Shown one piece after another: positions 50,788 through 59,362 of a DNA stretch of 64,000 nucleotides. Within the stretch, counting starts at the first letter, position 1; every line of letters starts with the position of its first letter. Below the pieces are notes generated by a model, which saw nothing but the letters and a program-made list of their open reading frames with translations, had not been told where the DNA came from and ran no database searches. This DNA is from CAVVJA01 sp963801715 (GTDB taxonomy: Bacteria > Actinomycetota > Actinomycetes > Mycobacteriales > Jatrophihabitantaceae): the NCBI GenBank assembly GCA_963801715.1, contig CAWDGB010000007.1, forward strand, positions 254,017 to 318,016, written 5' to 3'. The translations under genes and the position numbers were made by a program.

Positions 50788-51372
50788 CTAACCCGCGACC
50801 GTTCCAGTTGCCGCGAAGGCAATCCTTCCGAGGAGAGTGATGTGATAGCCGAGCTTCAAGATAAACGCGTCGTTGTCACGAATGCTGACATCGACGCTGA
50901 TGCCGGTGAAAATTCTGTCGATCGGTTGGGTTGTGTCAGGGTATTCGAGCCCGTGCATGAAGTGGCGTGGACGCCAGACCTCGACCGCGTATCCGGCGTT
51001 TATCGACTGGTCTTGGTCGAAAATAGCGCTCAGAGAAGCGAACGGCGCCCATTGTTCGAGTGAAAATACAAGGTCATAGTCCTTCGGGTTTTGCGACGGC
51101 GTTGGAATTGAGTAGCGGCTGATCGCGTACTTTAGTGGTCCTTCATTGGGCCCTAGACCCAGGGATAGACTATTGCCGGGAAGGAAAGTCACGGTTTCCC
51201 TCAACCAGGCTGCATTGCTGTTCCCTTGCAGGTTTGTCACCACGACGCCGGACAGGACCAACAACCATTTCTGATCAAGAATTGTCTTGGGGGGGCTTTC
51301 CCCTACCGCGAGGGCGGCTGGGGTGATCAGCCAGTTTTGGCCCGCGAATTGGGTGGGAAAAATTTCGGTCAT
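50788..51372 (-). CDS. Protein of unknown function, atypical composition
   Basis: ATG 51372, behind GAGGTGAG, gives 194 residues without signal peptide or membrane helix. It is rich in Phe, Tyr and Asn for this genome (YAISRYSIPTPSQNPKDYD, LVFSLEQWAPFASLSAIFDQ) and its codons are less GC-rich than the neighbours, which suggests recent acquisition. I do not recognise the fold. It may belong with the debris upstream as part of one acquired patch. Confidence 0.6.
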   Translation of the reverse strand: MTEIFPTQFAGQNWLITPAALAVGESPPKTILDQKWLLVLSGVVVTNLQGNSNAAWLRETVTFLPGNSLSLGLGPNEGPLKYAISRYSIPTPSQNPKDYDLVFSLEQWAPFASLSAIFDQDQSINAGYAVEVWRPRHFMHGLEYPDTTQPIDRIFTGISVDVSIRDNDAFILKLGYHITLLGRIAFAATGTVAG

Positions 51373-51491
51373 CAGAACTCACCTCGCTTGACGTCGTTTA
51401 CGCGCCCTAAACGCTGCACGAACCAGATCCCCCTAGTCCAGTGAGAAACCCTCGCGGCGGATGCCAGCGCGACTGACTTGCGCCTAGGCGA

Positions 51492-51642
51492 TCATGATCA
51501 CGCAGCGCGTCGACGGCGTCAACCAGACTGGCACGAACGCTGGCGACCCGACGGCTCGCCGTGCCGATAGCCCGCACGGCAGGAAGCTGTCATGGCCCTG
51601 CGCTCGAAGGCGTCGGGTAAGGCCGAAGCCGCGTGATCATGA
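51492..51642. repeat. Long-range 12-bp inverted repeat
   Basis: TCATGATCACGC (51492-51503) and GCGTGATCATGA (51631-51642) are exact inverted repeats 127 bases apart in the 303-base gap before the MarR gene. The spacing would suit a small non-autonomous element, but there are no clear target-site duplications. The evidence is weak. Confidence 0.35.
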
Positions 51643-51675
51643 CGCGAGGCCGCTCCTGCGACCGCTCGGAGGCTG

Positions 51676-52186
51676 CTACGCCGAGGAGTCTCCCGGACTA
51701 TCCGCGCAGCAGGGGTCGTGGTAGCCGGCGAGGCGCAGTAGCAGCGCATGGAGCGTGGCGCGGCTATGAGCATCGAGCGGAGCAAAGAGCTCGTCTTCGA
51801 GGCGATTGATCCGGGTACGGAGTCGAACGAGCTGCCGGCGGCCTTGCGGGCGTCAGGCTGACGACGTGACGGCGACGATCCTCCGGATCTCGGTTCCGCT
51901 CGATGAGCCCGCGCTCCTCCAGGCCGTCCAGAACTCCAACCAACTGACTGCGATCGACGGCCAACGCGTCGGCGATCGTCGCCTGGGTTCTTCGCGGCTT
52001 CTCCCCGAGGAGGGCCAGCACGCTGTAGTGATACTGGCTGAATCCAGCCTCTTCCAGCTGCTCGAGCGCGCGGGCCCGGAATTCCTGACCCAGCCGAACC
52101 ATGAGGAACCCGCTCTTCGCCAGGAGTTCCTTTGGCAACCGCAGCGGCTCGGCTTCGCCCTCCTGACCGACTGTGACCACCACCAC
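51676..52186 (-). pseudogene. MarR-family regulator with a single-base frameshift
   Basis: GTG 52186 starts a good MarR protein: FRARALEQLEEAGFSQYHYS, the winged helix PRRTQATIADALAVDRSQLV and the wing DPEDRRRHVVSLTPA. After LTPA an extra A in GCAAGGCCGCC shifts the frame; skipping it continues GRRQLVRLRTRINRLEDELF, then HSRATLHALLLRLAGYH to the stop at 51676. The DNA-binding part is whole but the C-terminal dimer helix is lost in the written frame. It is divergent from an efflux pump. Confidence 0.8.
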
Positions 52187-52198
52187 AGAATAACCGTA

Positions 52199-52215
52199 TC
52201 AACGTCCAGCGTTGA
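52199..52215. promoter_or_regulatory. Candidate MarR operator
   Basis: A 17-bp palindrome TCAACG-TCCAG-CGTTGA in the 73-base spacer between the MarR gene and the efflux gene. Length and position are typical for a MarR site controlling both genes. Confidence 0.6.
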
Positions 52216-52259
52216 GACATCTGGTAGTGGAGTGAGTCCATGATTTTGAGGAGAAACGA

Positions 52260-53756
52260 ATGACTCAGGCAATGTTGCCAGAGCGTGAAGGCCACGCAGA
52301 AGACGGCGATCGGCGGCGCTGGCTCGCCCTGGCGGTCATCGTCGCCGCGCAGTTCATGGTCGTACTGGACGTGGCGATCGTGAACGTGGCGCTGCCGTCG
52401 ATCAAGAACGACCTGGGCTTCTCCCAGGAGAGCTTGCAGTGGGTCATTACGGCCTATGCGATCTTCTTCGGGGGAGTGCTGTTACTAGGCGGCCGGTTGG
52501 CCGATTTGCTCGGACGACGCCGCCTGTTCATGGTGGGCTTGGTGGTCTTCACGGTCAGCTCACTACTCGATGGGCTGGCCTGGTCTGAGGGCTCGCTGAT
52601 CGTCTTCCGTTCGTTGCAGGGCCTCGGTGCCGCGCTCTTGTCGCCCGCGGCGTTGTCCATCCTGACGACCACCTTCCGTGAGGGCCGGGAGCGCAACCTC
52701 GCGCTCGGTGTCTGGGGTGCCGCCTCCGGGAGCGGTGGCGCGGCCGGTGTGTTGCTGGGTGGCGCGCTCACCAGCGCCCTGAGCTGGTCTTGGATCTTCT
52801 TCATCAACGTGCCGGCCGGCATCCTCGTGCTTGCGGTAAGCCCCTGGCTGCTCAAGGAGAGTCGTGCCGACCTCGCACATCGGCACTTCGACTTCGCAGG
52901 GGCGGCGTCGATCACCGGTGGGCTCATGCTGCTCGTCTATGCAATGACCCGGGCAGCCGAGCACGGCTGGACCACGACGGGGACGATCGGGCTGTTGACC
53001 GCGTCGGCGGCGCTGATCGCCGCCTTCCTGGTGATCGAGGCTCGCTCCTCGGCACCACTGCTGCCGATGCGGATCTTCCGATTGCGCACCCTTACCGCAT
53101 CGAACGTCAGCGGCTTGCTGATGGGCGGCGCGATCTTCTCGCAGTTCTTCCTGCTCACCCTTTACATGCAGCAGGTACTGCATTACTCCGCGTTGAAGAC
53201 CGGTGTTGCTTACATCGCGCTGACCTTGACGATCATCAGCTTCTCGGCCGTCGCCCAGGCGATGGCGACGCGATTCGGTATTCGCCGGACCCTGCCAGTC
53301 GGGCTCGCGTTGTCCGCCGGTGCGCTGATTCTCTTTGCCCGGCTTCCGGTGGACGGGCACTACGCCACCGACCTGTTGCCGGCGTTCCTGCTCAGCGGAA
53401 TCGGACTAGCGATGGCTTTCGTCCCGATGTCGATCGGCGGTCTCACCGGCGTTCGGCCAGCCGACGCGGGCGTCGCATCGGGCTTGATCAACACCAGTCA
53501 GCAGATCGGCGGCGCGATCGGAGTTGCGGCAGCAACCACGATTGCGACGACCTACACAACCCACTTCGTTACAGCGCATCCCGGCACTTCGCCTCTTGCT
53601 GGAGCTGCGCTTACCCACGGCTTCCAAGTCGCGTTCTACGTTCTCGCGGCCGTCGCCGTGGTGGGAGCGATTGTCGCTGCCGTGCTGGTCGAGCCGAAGC
53701 AGGCGAGCGAGATCACGCTCGAGGACGAGAACCTCGCCTTGGAGCGCGTGGGCTGA
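52260..53756 (+). CDS. DHA2-family drug efflux MFS transporter
   Basis: The 498-residue 14-helix transporter starts at ATG 52260. Helix 1 reads MVVLDVAIVNVALPSIKND, motif A is GGRLADLLGRRRLF, and GSGGAAGVLLGGALT is a motif C variant. Family: EmrB/QacA antiporters that expel lipophilic compounds. Divergent from a MarR gene with an operator between, so the pump is probably the target of that repressor and may be constitutive now that the repressor is broken. Confidence 0.93.
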   Translation: MTQAMLPEREGHAEDGDRRRWLALAVIVAAQFMVVLDVAIVNVALPSIKNDLGFSQESLQWVITAYAIFFGGVLLLGGRLADLLGRRRLFMVGLVVFTVSSLLDGLAWSEGSLIVFRSLQGLGAALLSPAALSILTTTFREGRERNLALGVWGAASGSGGAAGVLLGGALTSALSWSWIFFINVPAGILVLAVSPWLLKESRADLAHRHFDFAGAASITGGLMLLVYAMTRAAEHGWTTTGTIGLLTASAALIAAFLVIEARSSAPLLPMRIFRLRTLTASNVSGLLMGGAIFSQFFLLTLYMQQVLHYSALKTGVAYIALTLTIISFSAVAQAMATRFGIRRTLPVGLALSAGALILFARLPVDGHYATDLLPAFLLSGIGLAMAFVPMSIGGLTGVRPADAGVASGLINTSQQIGGAIGVAAATTIATTYTTHFVTAHPGTSPLAGAALTHGFQVAFYVLAAVAVVGAIVAAVLVEPKQASEITLEDENLALERVG

Positions 53757-53778
53757 CGCCGTCCCGTCCCAAGATAGT

Positions 53779-53816
53779 TATGCAGATTCCGTTGCTATAG
53801 CAACGGAATCTGCATA
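53779..53816. repeat. Perfect 38-bp palindrome
   Basis: TATGCAGATTCCGTTGCTA (53779-53797) is followed at once by its exact reverse complement (53798-53816). It is AT-richer than the surroundings and lies between the convergent 3' ends of the DHA2 pump and the HxlR gene. It may form a bidirectional terminator or bind a regulator; with no loop it is unusual for a plain terminator. Confidence 0.85.
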
Positions 53817-53836
53817 CCAAGGAGGAGATCGGGCGA

Positions 53837-54361
53837 TCAACCGGCTTCGCCTATTGGCGCGAGCAGCTGATGTGGCCGCCTCAACGCCTGACTGACCGGA
53901 TCAGCTTTCCGACGCGTCGTCTTCGACCGTGACGGATGCACGGTAAGCTCCCTCGGCGCTGGCATGGTGTGGCACTCGGCGCAGACACCGTCGGCTGCCA
54001 GCAGGCCTCCGCACCCGTTGTGGGTGAACGGCCGACCTGGTCGACCGCCCTGGTAGAAGTCGTTACCCCAGGACATGAGCGACCACATCGCGGGCCAGAG
54101 CCGCTGGCCCTTCGGGGTCAACGCGTATTCGTCACGACCGCTGGTCCCGACGCTGCGCTCCAGAATGGCCTGTCCGACCAGCAGGTTCAGACGGTCGGTG
54201 AGCACCGCGCGAGGAATGCCAAGGTGATCACGGAAGTCACTGAAGCGGCGGACGCCGTAGAACGCATCGCGCACGATCAGCAAGGTCCACCGTTCTCCGA
54301 CGATCTCCAGCGCGCGGGCTAACGCGCAGTCCTCACCGAGATATTCGCGCGGCAACGCCAT
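53837..54361 (-). CDS. HxlR-family transcriptional regulator
   Basis: The 174-residue protein has the HxlR winged helix: ALEIVGERWTLLIVRDAFYG, FRDHLGIPRAVLTDRLNLLV and the wing SGRDEYALTPKGQRLWPAM. A C-terminal extension carries CGGLLAADGVCAECH, three Cys and a His that might sense redox or metal, as in quinone- or aldehyde-responsive HxlR members. It is divergent from an MFS pump across about 90 bases with two palindromes, so local control is likely. Confidence 0.92.
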   Translation of the reverse strand: MALPREYLGEDCALARALEIVGERWTLLIVRDAFYGVRRFSDFRDHLGIPRAVLTDRLNLLVGQAILERSVGTSGRDEYALTPKGQRLWPAMWSLMSWGNDFYQGGRPGRPFTHNGCGGLLAADGVCAECHTMPAPRELTVHPSRSKTTRRKADPVSQALRRPHQLLAPIGEAG

Positions 54362-54383
54362 ACCGGGAAATATATCACTTGCA

Positions 54384-54435
54384 AGTTCGGTGAACGAACC
54401 TCTACCGTCAGAGCCAGAAGTTCATTCACTGAACT
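54384..54435. promoter_or_regulatory. Two palindromes in the HxlR/MFS divergent promoter
   Basis: GTTC-GGT-GAAC (54385-54395, with AGTTC from 54384) and AGTTC-N7-GAACT (54419-54435) share AGTTC half-sites and start 35 bp apart. Both are candidate HxlR operators. The second ends at the alternative GTG start of the pump. Confidence 0.5.
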
Positions 54436-54450
54436 GTGAGGGTAGGCGTG

Positions 54451-55785
54451 ATGGCGGAGCCGGCCGTGCTGAACAGCGATTCTGGACCCGCAGTCGGACG
54501 TGCCGATCGCGGGGACCCGAAGCCGATGGGTGAACGACGGGACCGTCGGCCACGTCGCTGGACGTTGTCGCATCGGTTGGGATACGCCCAGGCGGCGGCC
54601 GTGATTGCACTATGTCTGTTCGCCTCGGTCGTCCCCTCACCGCTGTACAGTGCCTATGCGCAGCGATGGCACTTCTCGCCGTCGACGCTGACCTTGATCT
54701 TCGCGACCTACGCATTCGGAGTGCTGGCCGCATTGCTGCTCGCCGGGCGCCTGTCCGACCAGGTGGGGCGCCGCCCAGTGCTGCTCGCTGCGTTGGCGAC
54801 GCTAATGGTGTCCTCGGTGTTGTATATCGCCGCCGACTCGACTGCGTGGCTGTTCGTGGCTCGGGCCGTGCAGGGGATTGCGACTGGAGCAGCGGTGAGT
54901 ACGGCCAGCGCCGCGCTGTTAGATCTCCACCCGCGCCGCGACCCAGTAAACGTCGGCCTGACAAATGGCGTCGCCAGTGCGATCGGTCTCGGCCTCGGAT
55001 CCCTCGTGTCCTCGAGTCTCGTTCAGCTCGGCGCCGCTCCCCGGGCCATTCCCTACGTCGTCGAGTTGGTGCTGCTCGCGGCGGCCCTGGCCGGCGCATA
55101 TTGGATGCCTGAGCCGGTGCATGAGCGCACGACGTTCCGGCTCACCCCGCAACGTCCCCAGGTGCCCGCCGGCATTCGCCACTCCTTCCTGCTCGCCGGG
55201 CTCGCCGCGCTGTCGTCCTGGTCGATCGGCGGCCTGTTCTTCTCGCTGGGCCCGCAGCTATCCGAGCAGTTGTTCACCACGACCAACGTCATCATCGGAG
55301 CGGTCGGCGGCGTGCTGCTGGGGTTCGCGGGCGCGCTGTCCCAGCTTGTTTTCCGGCGCACGCCTAACTGGCTCGGTGCGGCCGCCGGCTCGGGCGGCCT
55401 GGCGGTCGGGATGCTTCTGGTCGTAATCGCCGCTGCGGCCAATTCGAGCGCAGTCTTCGTGGCTGGCATGATGGTGGCGGGCTTCGGCTTCGGACTCGCC
55501 TTCCTCGGTGGTCTGCGACAGCTCAATGCGGTGATCCCGCCCGAGCACCGAGCGGCGGTGATGTCCGCGTTCTATGTCGTCGCCTATGCGTCGTTGTCGC
55601 TGCCCGCCATCGTCGCCGGATTCGTCGTCACCCGTCTCGGCCTCGACATGACGTTCGAGACCTTCGGCAGCGTCGTCGCCGGCATTGCGTTGATTGCGGC
55701 GATCGAGGCGTGGCGCACCCGGCCAAGCCGACCAGCTGCCGAGCCGAACCGGCGACGTGACTGCGAGCCAGCGCTCCTCGCATGA
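54451..55785 (+). CDS. MFS transporter (12-helix, DHA1-like)
   Basis: ATG 54451, behind GGGTAGG, gives 444 residues; GTG 54436 is an alternative. Motif A is AGRLSDQVGRRPVLL and the first helix includes CLFASVVPSPLYSAYAQRW. A basic N-terminal tail precedes helix 1. It would export a small drug-like molecule. Divergent from HxlR with shared operators, hence inducible. Confidence 0.9.
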   Translation: MAEPAVLNSDSGPAVGRADRGDPKPMGERRDRRPRRWTLSHRLGYAQAAAVIALCLFASVVPSPLYSAYAQRWHFSPSTLTLIFATYAFGVLAALLLAGRLSDQVGRRPVLLAALATLMVSSVLYIAADSTAWLFVARAVQGIATGAAVSTASAALLDLHPRRDPVNVGLTNGVASAIGLGLGSLVSSSLVQLGAAPRAIPYVVELVLLAAALAGAYWMPEPVHERTTFRLTPQRPQVPAGIRHSFLLAGLAALSSWSIGGLFFSLGPQLSEQLFTTTNVIIGAVGGVLLGFAGALSQLVFRRTPNWLGAAAGSGGLAVGMLLVVIAAAANSSAVFVAGMMVAGFGFGLAFLGGLRQLNAVIPPEHRAAVMSAFYVVAYASLSLPAIVAGFVVTRLGLDMTFETFGSVVAGIALIAAIEAWRTRPSRPAAEPNRRRDCEPALLA

Positions 55786-55799
55786 CTCGCTCCGCGGTG

Positions 55800-56330
55800 C
55801 TATGACGACGGGGCGGAGAGTGTACGCAGCCAACGGGTGGTCTGCCGGGGCGTTGTCAGCCGAACGACACGCGGCCCGGGTGGACTATTGGTCCAGGCGC
55901 GAATCCGAGCTCGTTTGCGTGCGAACGATTGGAAATGCCAGCGAAGGATCGAGTCTGGTCCGAGCGTCTGACGCAACGTCTCTCGATTGCCATTGCAGAC
56001 TGTGCGTCGATCGACTAGCCGTCGCACGGTTCTGGTACTTAGCCGGCACAGGGATAGCCAGCGTGGGTAGTCCAGCGCCACGATGACCTCGGCCCGAGCC
56101 AACGGGACGTCGAGCCATTTGCCGTAAGCACTGTCCAAGATCCATCCTGGCCGTGCGCAGATTACTGCGATCCGGCGACGCTGCTCCTCGTGGTCGACCG
56201 GCACCCAGCCGGGCTCCCAGGTCAAGTCATCGACGGAATGCCACGGTATCCCCGTGGCCGCGCTGATCTGTGCGGCCACTGTCGACTTCCCGGATCCGGT
56301 GACTCCGTACACCAGGAACCGATCCGCCAC
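55800..56330 (-). CDS. P-loop kinase-like protein (adenylate-kinase/FlaR-type)
   Basis: The 176-residue protein carries Walker A GVTGSGKSTVAAQ and, further on, HSVDDLTWEPGWVPVD and VIVALDYPRWLSLCRLSTR. This set is typical of the topology-modulation/FlaR-like group of small NTPases, whose substrate is unknown. It starts at ATG 56330 and is convergent with the MFS gene, 14 bases apart. Confidence 0.85.
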   Translation of the reverse strand: MADRFLVYGVTGSGKSTVAAQISAATGIPWHSVDDLTWEPGWVPVDHEEQRRRIAVICARPGWILDSAYGKWLDVPLARAEVIVALDYPRWLSLCRLSTRTVRRLVDRRTVCNGNRETLRQTLGPDSILRWHFQSFARKRARIRAWTNSPPGPRVVRLTTPRQTTRWLRTLSAPSS

Positions 56331-56427
56331 GCCTCGATGCTAAACGGAGGTCGGCAAACTACCTCACTTCGCGTGGCCGATTCGGGCTCCGGGCCAGCCC
56401 GAGCAAAGCGCAATACTGAGTATCAAG

Positions 56428-57147
56428 GTGCGATACCGTGGCGCCTTGAATATCTACGAAGCGCTGCGGGGGTTCTCCCCGACCAACCGATACGGGTTGG
56501 TGATCATACTTATCGCGCTCACCTATGTGGTCACCGCGGCCATGCACGGATCCAGCGCGCAGTCGGTCGTCGTCCTGGTCCAGCTACTGACTGTGTGGCT
56601 TGTATTCACCGTGTCCGAGTCTCCGGTGGCGCGACGCATTGCCGGGTTCGCCGTGGTGGTAGGTGCGTTGCTGACCGTCCTTGCGTGGATCGCCGGCTCG
56701 ATCGCCGGTGATAAGAACGTCACTCGTGTCCTATTCGTCATCAGCGCGCTGCTGTACCTCATAGCGCCGGTGATCATCGTTCGTCATATCTTCGGCCGAA
56801 GCGTTGTCGACGGTCAGACGGTCCTCGCGGCAATTGCCGCCTATCTACTGATCGGGATGATGTTCACCTTCGCGTTCCTTGCGACTAGCGCTATCCAGGT
56901 GACGCCTCCCTTCTTCGGTGCGCAAGGTCCCGGAAGCGCGAGCCAGGACTTGTTCTTCAGCTTCGTAACGTTGACGACTACGGGCTACGGCAACCTAGTG
57001 CCTGAGGGCAACCCCGGTCAGTCGTTCGCCGTCCTCGAGGCGATTGTCGGTCAACTCTTTCTCGTCACCGCCGTCGCCAAGGTGGTGACCGCCTGGCGTC
57101 GGCCATCTGGCTTCGACAACGGGTCCGGCTCCGGGCCCGGTGCCTGA
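56428..57147 (+). CDS. Potassium channel family protein
   Basis: GTG 56428 gives 239 residues with about six hydrophobic segments. The pore reads FFSFVTLTTTGYGNLVP, where TTTGYG is the K+ selectivity filter, followed by the last helix VLEAIVGQLFLVTAVAKVVT. There are no S4-type positive residues and no RCK domain, so it is a simple 2-TM-pore-type channel with extra N-terminal helices. It likely takes part in K+ or membrane potential balance. Confidence 0.88.
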   Translation: MRYRGALNIYEALRGFSPTNRYGLVIILIALTYVVTAAMHGSSAQSVVVLVQLLTVWLVFTVSESPVARRIAGFAVVVGALLTVLAWIAGSIAGDKNVTRVLFVISALLYLIAPVIIVRHIFGRSVVDGQTVLAAIAAYLLIGMMFTFAFLATSAIQVTPPFFGAQGPGSASQDLFFSFVTLTTTGYGNLVPEGNPGQSFAVLEAIVGQLFLVTAVAKVVTAWRRPSGFDNGSGSGPGA

Positions 57148-57348
57148 CCGACCTGGGCCGCGTTCGATCGAGACCCAATCCTCATCTACGGCGACGTCGA
57201 GACCGACCGGGTTCGACCAGTCCGTTCCCGCGTTCCTCGCGGCGATATGCTGCGCCGAGCGAACGGGGCTGTTGTGTGTTCGCCGAGGCGGTCGGCTCCG
57301 GCTGACCGTGGGCGGTCGAAGCGTGCGATCGGGGTCGAGGGGCGTTGG

Positions 57349-58193
57349 ATGAGTAGCGGGTCTGTTCAGGGTGGGACGGCCGGCGAGTCCGGTGAGGTGA
57401 TGGGACTCGCGCAGCATGAGGCGCAGCGTTTCATGGGGGTGTTCGCGGACTTTCAGGATCCGTCGCGGGAGTGGCGGCGGTTGTTCTCGGAGTTGTCTGG
57501 GCACGTTCTTTCTGGTGCTGGTTGCTGCTGGTGGCGGCGTGATGGGGCAGGCGTTTCCGAATACGATCAGCCGGACGGCGGCGGTGGTGGCGCCGGGGTT
57601 GATGGTGCTGGCGATCATCTCTGTTCATGGGTAAGGTGTCGGGCGCGCATTTGAATCCGGCGGTGAGTATCGCGTTCGCGTCGCGGGGGGATTTTCCGTG
57701 GCGGCGGGTACCTGCTTACATCGTGGTGCAGTTGGTCGGGGCGTGTTTGGCGGCGTGGTTTGTGCAGGCGGTCATCCACGAGTCGGCGTCTTACGGTGGG
57801 AATTACCCGGCGCATGGGTATACGTCGTTGGATGCGTTTTGGATGGAGACGGTGCTGACCTTGGGCCTGGTCAGCGTGATCCTGGGTACCGCGTCCGGCG
57901 CGCAGAATCTGGGGGTGTTCGGGGCGCTGGGGGTGGGCGGCTATATCGCCTTGGCCGGTCTGTGGGGCAGCCCGATCTCCGGTGCGTCGATGAACCCGGC
58001 GCGCACCTTCGGACCCGACCTGGTCAGCGCTGATTGGACCGGGTACTGGGTGTATGTGGCCGGCCCGCTGCTCGGCGCGGCGCTGGCGGTCGGCTTCGCC
58101 TACATCCTGCGTGGGCGCGGCGGCGATCTCGCCGCGCTCGCCGCGGCGCAGGGAGAGCTGCCCACCCAGGCTCGGCACTCCGATCAGGCATGA
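57349..58193 (+). pseudogene. Aquaporin/MIP-family gene with two frame shifts
   Basis: From ATG 57349 one frame reads AQHEAQRFMGVFADFQDPSR, then the frame changes near 57505 (an extra base in TCTGGGCACG) to TFFLVLVAAGGGVMGQAFP. A second shift near 57620 gives MGKVSGAHLNPAVSI, the first NPA box, and the rest, including GASMNPARTFGPDLV, the second NPA box, is open to 58193. Corrected length is about 280 residues, fitting a water/glycerol channel with a soluble N-terminal extension. A start at 57627 alone would lack helix 1 and half-helix parts. Confidence 0.85.
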
Positions 58194-58368
58194 CCGCGTA
58201 GGCGTTACTCTCGAATACCCGAGCGTGACCGTGTTGCCGGTGTCACGCTAAATGAGGTCCATGACCGGGAATGGTCGACCGCGTATTGCCCGGCATACTG
58301 GCCTGGCTGCCTGAACCGGTCCGTTCGGCGACACCGACCGACGTCGGCCGGACCCTCGTGCGAGGGGT

Positions 58369-59334
58369 GTGCCGTTGAACGAACCTATCGAGTCGCCCTC
58401 GGAGCCCAGCGCAGTCACCGGGGAGGACGCGCCGCCCACTGCGGATCAGCGGCGCCGCCGACCGGGCAGGTGGATCGCCCGTGCTCAGCAGTTCCGGGCA
58501 GACCTCGAGCAGCGGCCACGGATCGGATTCCTCGTTCGATCGATCCGCCGGTTCGGCCAGATAGAGGGCAAGCACCTATCTCTAGTGATCGCGATGAACC
58601 TCTTCGTCTCCATAATTCCGCTGCTCATTCTCGGCTACGCATTTATCTCGGCGTTCAATCCGCATCGAAGTTTCGGCAACGTCGTCGTTCATGCTTTCCA
58701 TCTCACCGGGACCACTGCCCAGACTGTCGAGAACACGTTTACGACGGCAAGCTCAGGCAAAAGCACCGCCCTGAGCATCAGCATCATCTCGCTATTGATC
58801 ACCGGCTTTGATGTGAGCGCGACCGTACAACTTGCCTACGCCCGAGCCTTCGGGGTGACTCCGCTATCTGGGCTCCAGAAGTACCTTCGGGGAGCGACCT
58901 GGTTGGGGATGTTGCTCGCCGTCAGTGGCGGCAGCTTGGCCTTACGCTATCTGGTCATTGGTCGCCCGGTGTGGGTCCTTATCCTTGTCATCCCGACCTA
59001 TCTTCTCCTCGAGTTCAGCTTCTATATCGTGACGCCGCGATTACTGCTCGATCTGCCATTCGCGTGGCGTGATCTAGCGCCCGGCGCCGCAGTCAGTACC
59101 GGCGCTGCGATCCTGGTCAGCGCGGTCTCCTCGTTCCAGCTACACCGCTGGTTCAGTGCATACGGAAAAGCCTATGGGGGCTTCGGGATCGGCCTGGGGA
59201 TAATCGCGTATGTGGGCCTTATCGCGCTCTTCTGGGTGTGGGTTGCGGCCATAATGGGTGTTTACTGGGAGGACAAGGCGGGTTCGTCTGCGGTTGCCGC
59301 TATGCATAAATTGTCGGCCGACCTCGCGGGCTAG
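58369..59334 (+). CDS. YihY/BrkB-family membrane protein
   Basis: The 321-residue protein has a hydrophilic N-terminus of about 65 residues and six helices: HLSLVIAMNLFVSIIPLLIL, ALSISIISLLITGFDVSA, TWLGMLLAVSGGSLALRY and others. This is the YihY family. Older literature tied it to RNase BN by mistake; the function in the membrane is unknown. Start at GTG 58369. Followed by a convergent PAP2 gene. Confidence 0.87.
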   Translation: MPLNEPIESPSEPSAVTGEDAPPTADQRRRRPGRWIARAQQFRADLEQRPRIGFLVRSIRRFGQIEGKHLSLVIAMNLFVSIIPLLILGYAFISAFNPHRSFGNVVVHAFHLTGTTAQTVENTFTTASSGKSTALSISIISLLITGFDVSATVQLAYARAFGVTPLSGLQKYLRGATWLGMLLAVSGGSLALRYLVIGRPVWVLILVIPTYLLLEFSFYIVTPRLLLDLPFAWRDLAPGAAVSTGAAILVSAVSSFQLHRWFSAYGKAYGGFGIGLGIIAYVGLIALFWVWVAAIMGVYWEDKAGSSAVAAMHKLSADLAG

Positions 59335-59362
59335 CTCCCGCAACGTACGGGTAGCCGAATGC

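Noticed and set aside
57627..58193. Aquaporin starting at 57627 as an intact short gene
   Set aside because: It would lack the first helices; the missing part is present upstream in two other frames, so a frameshifted gene fits better.
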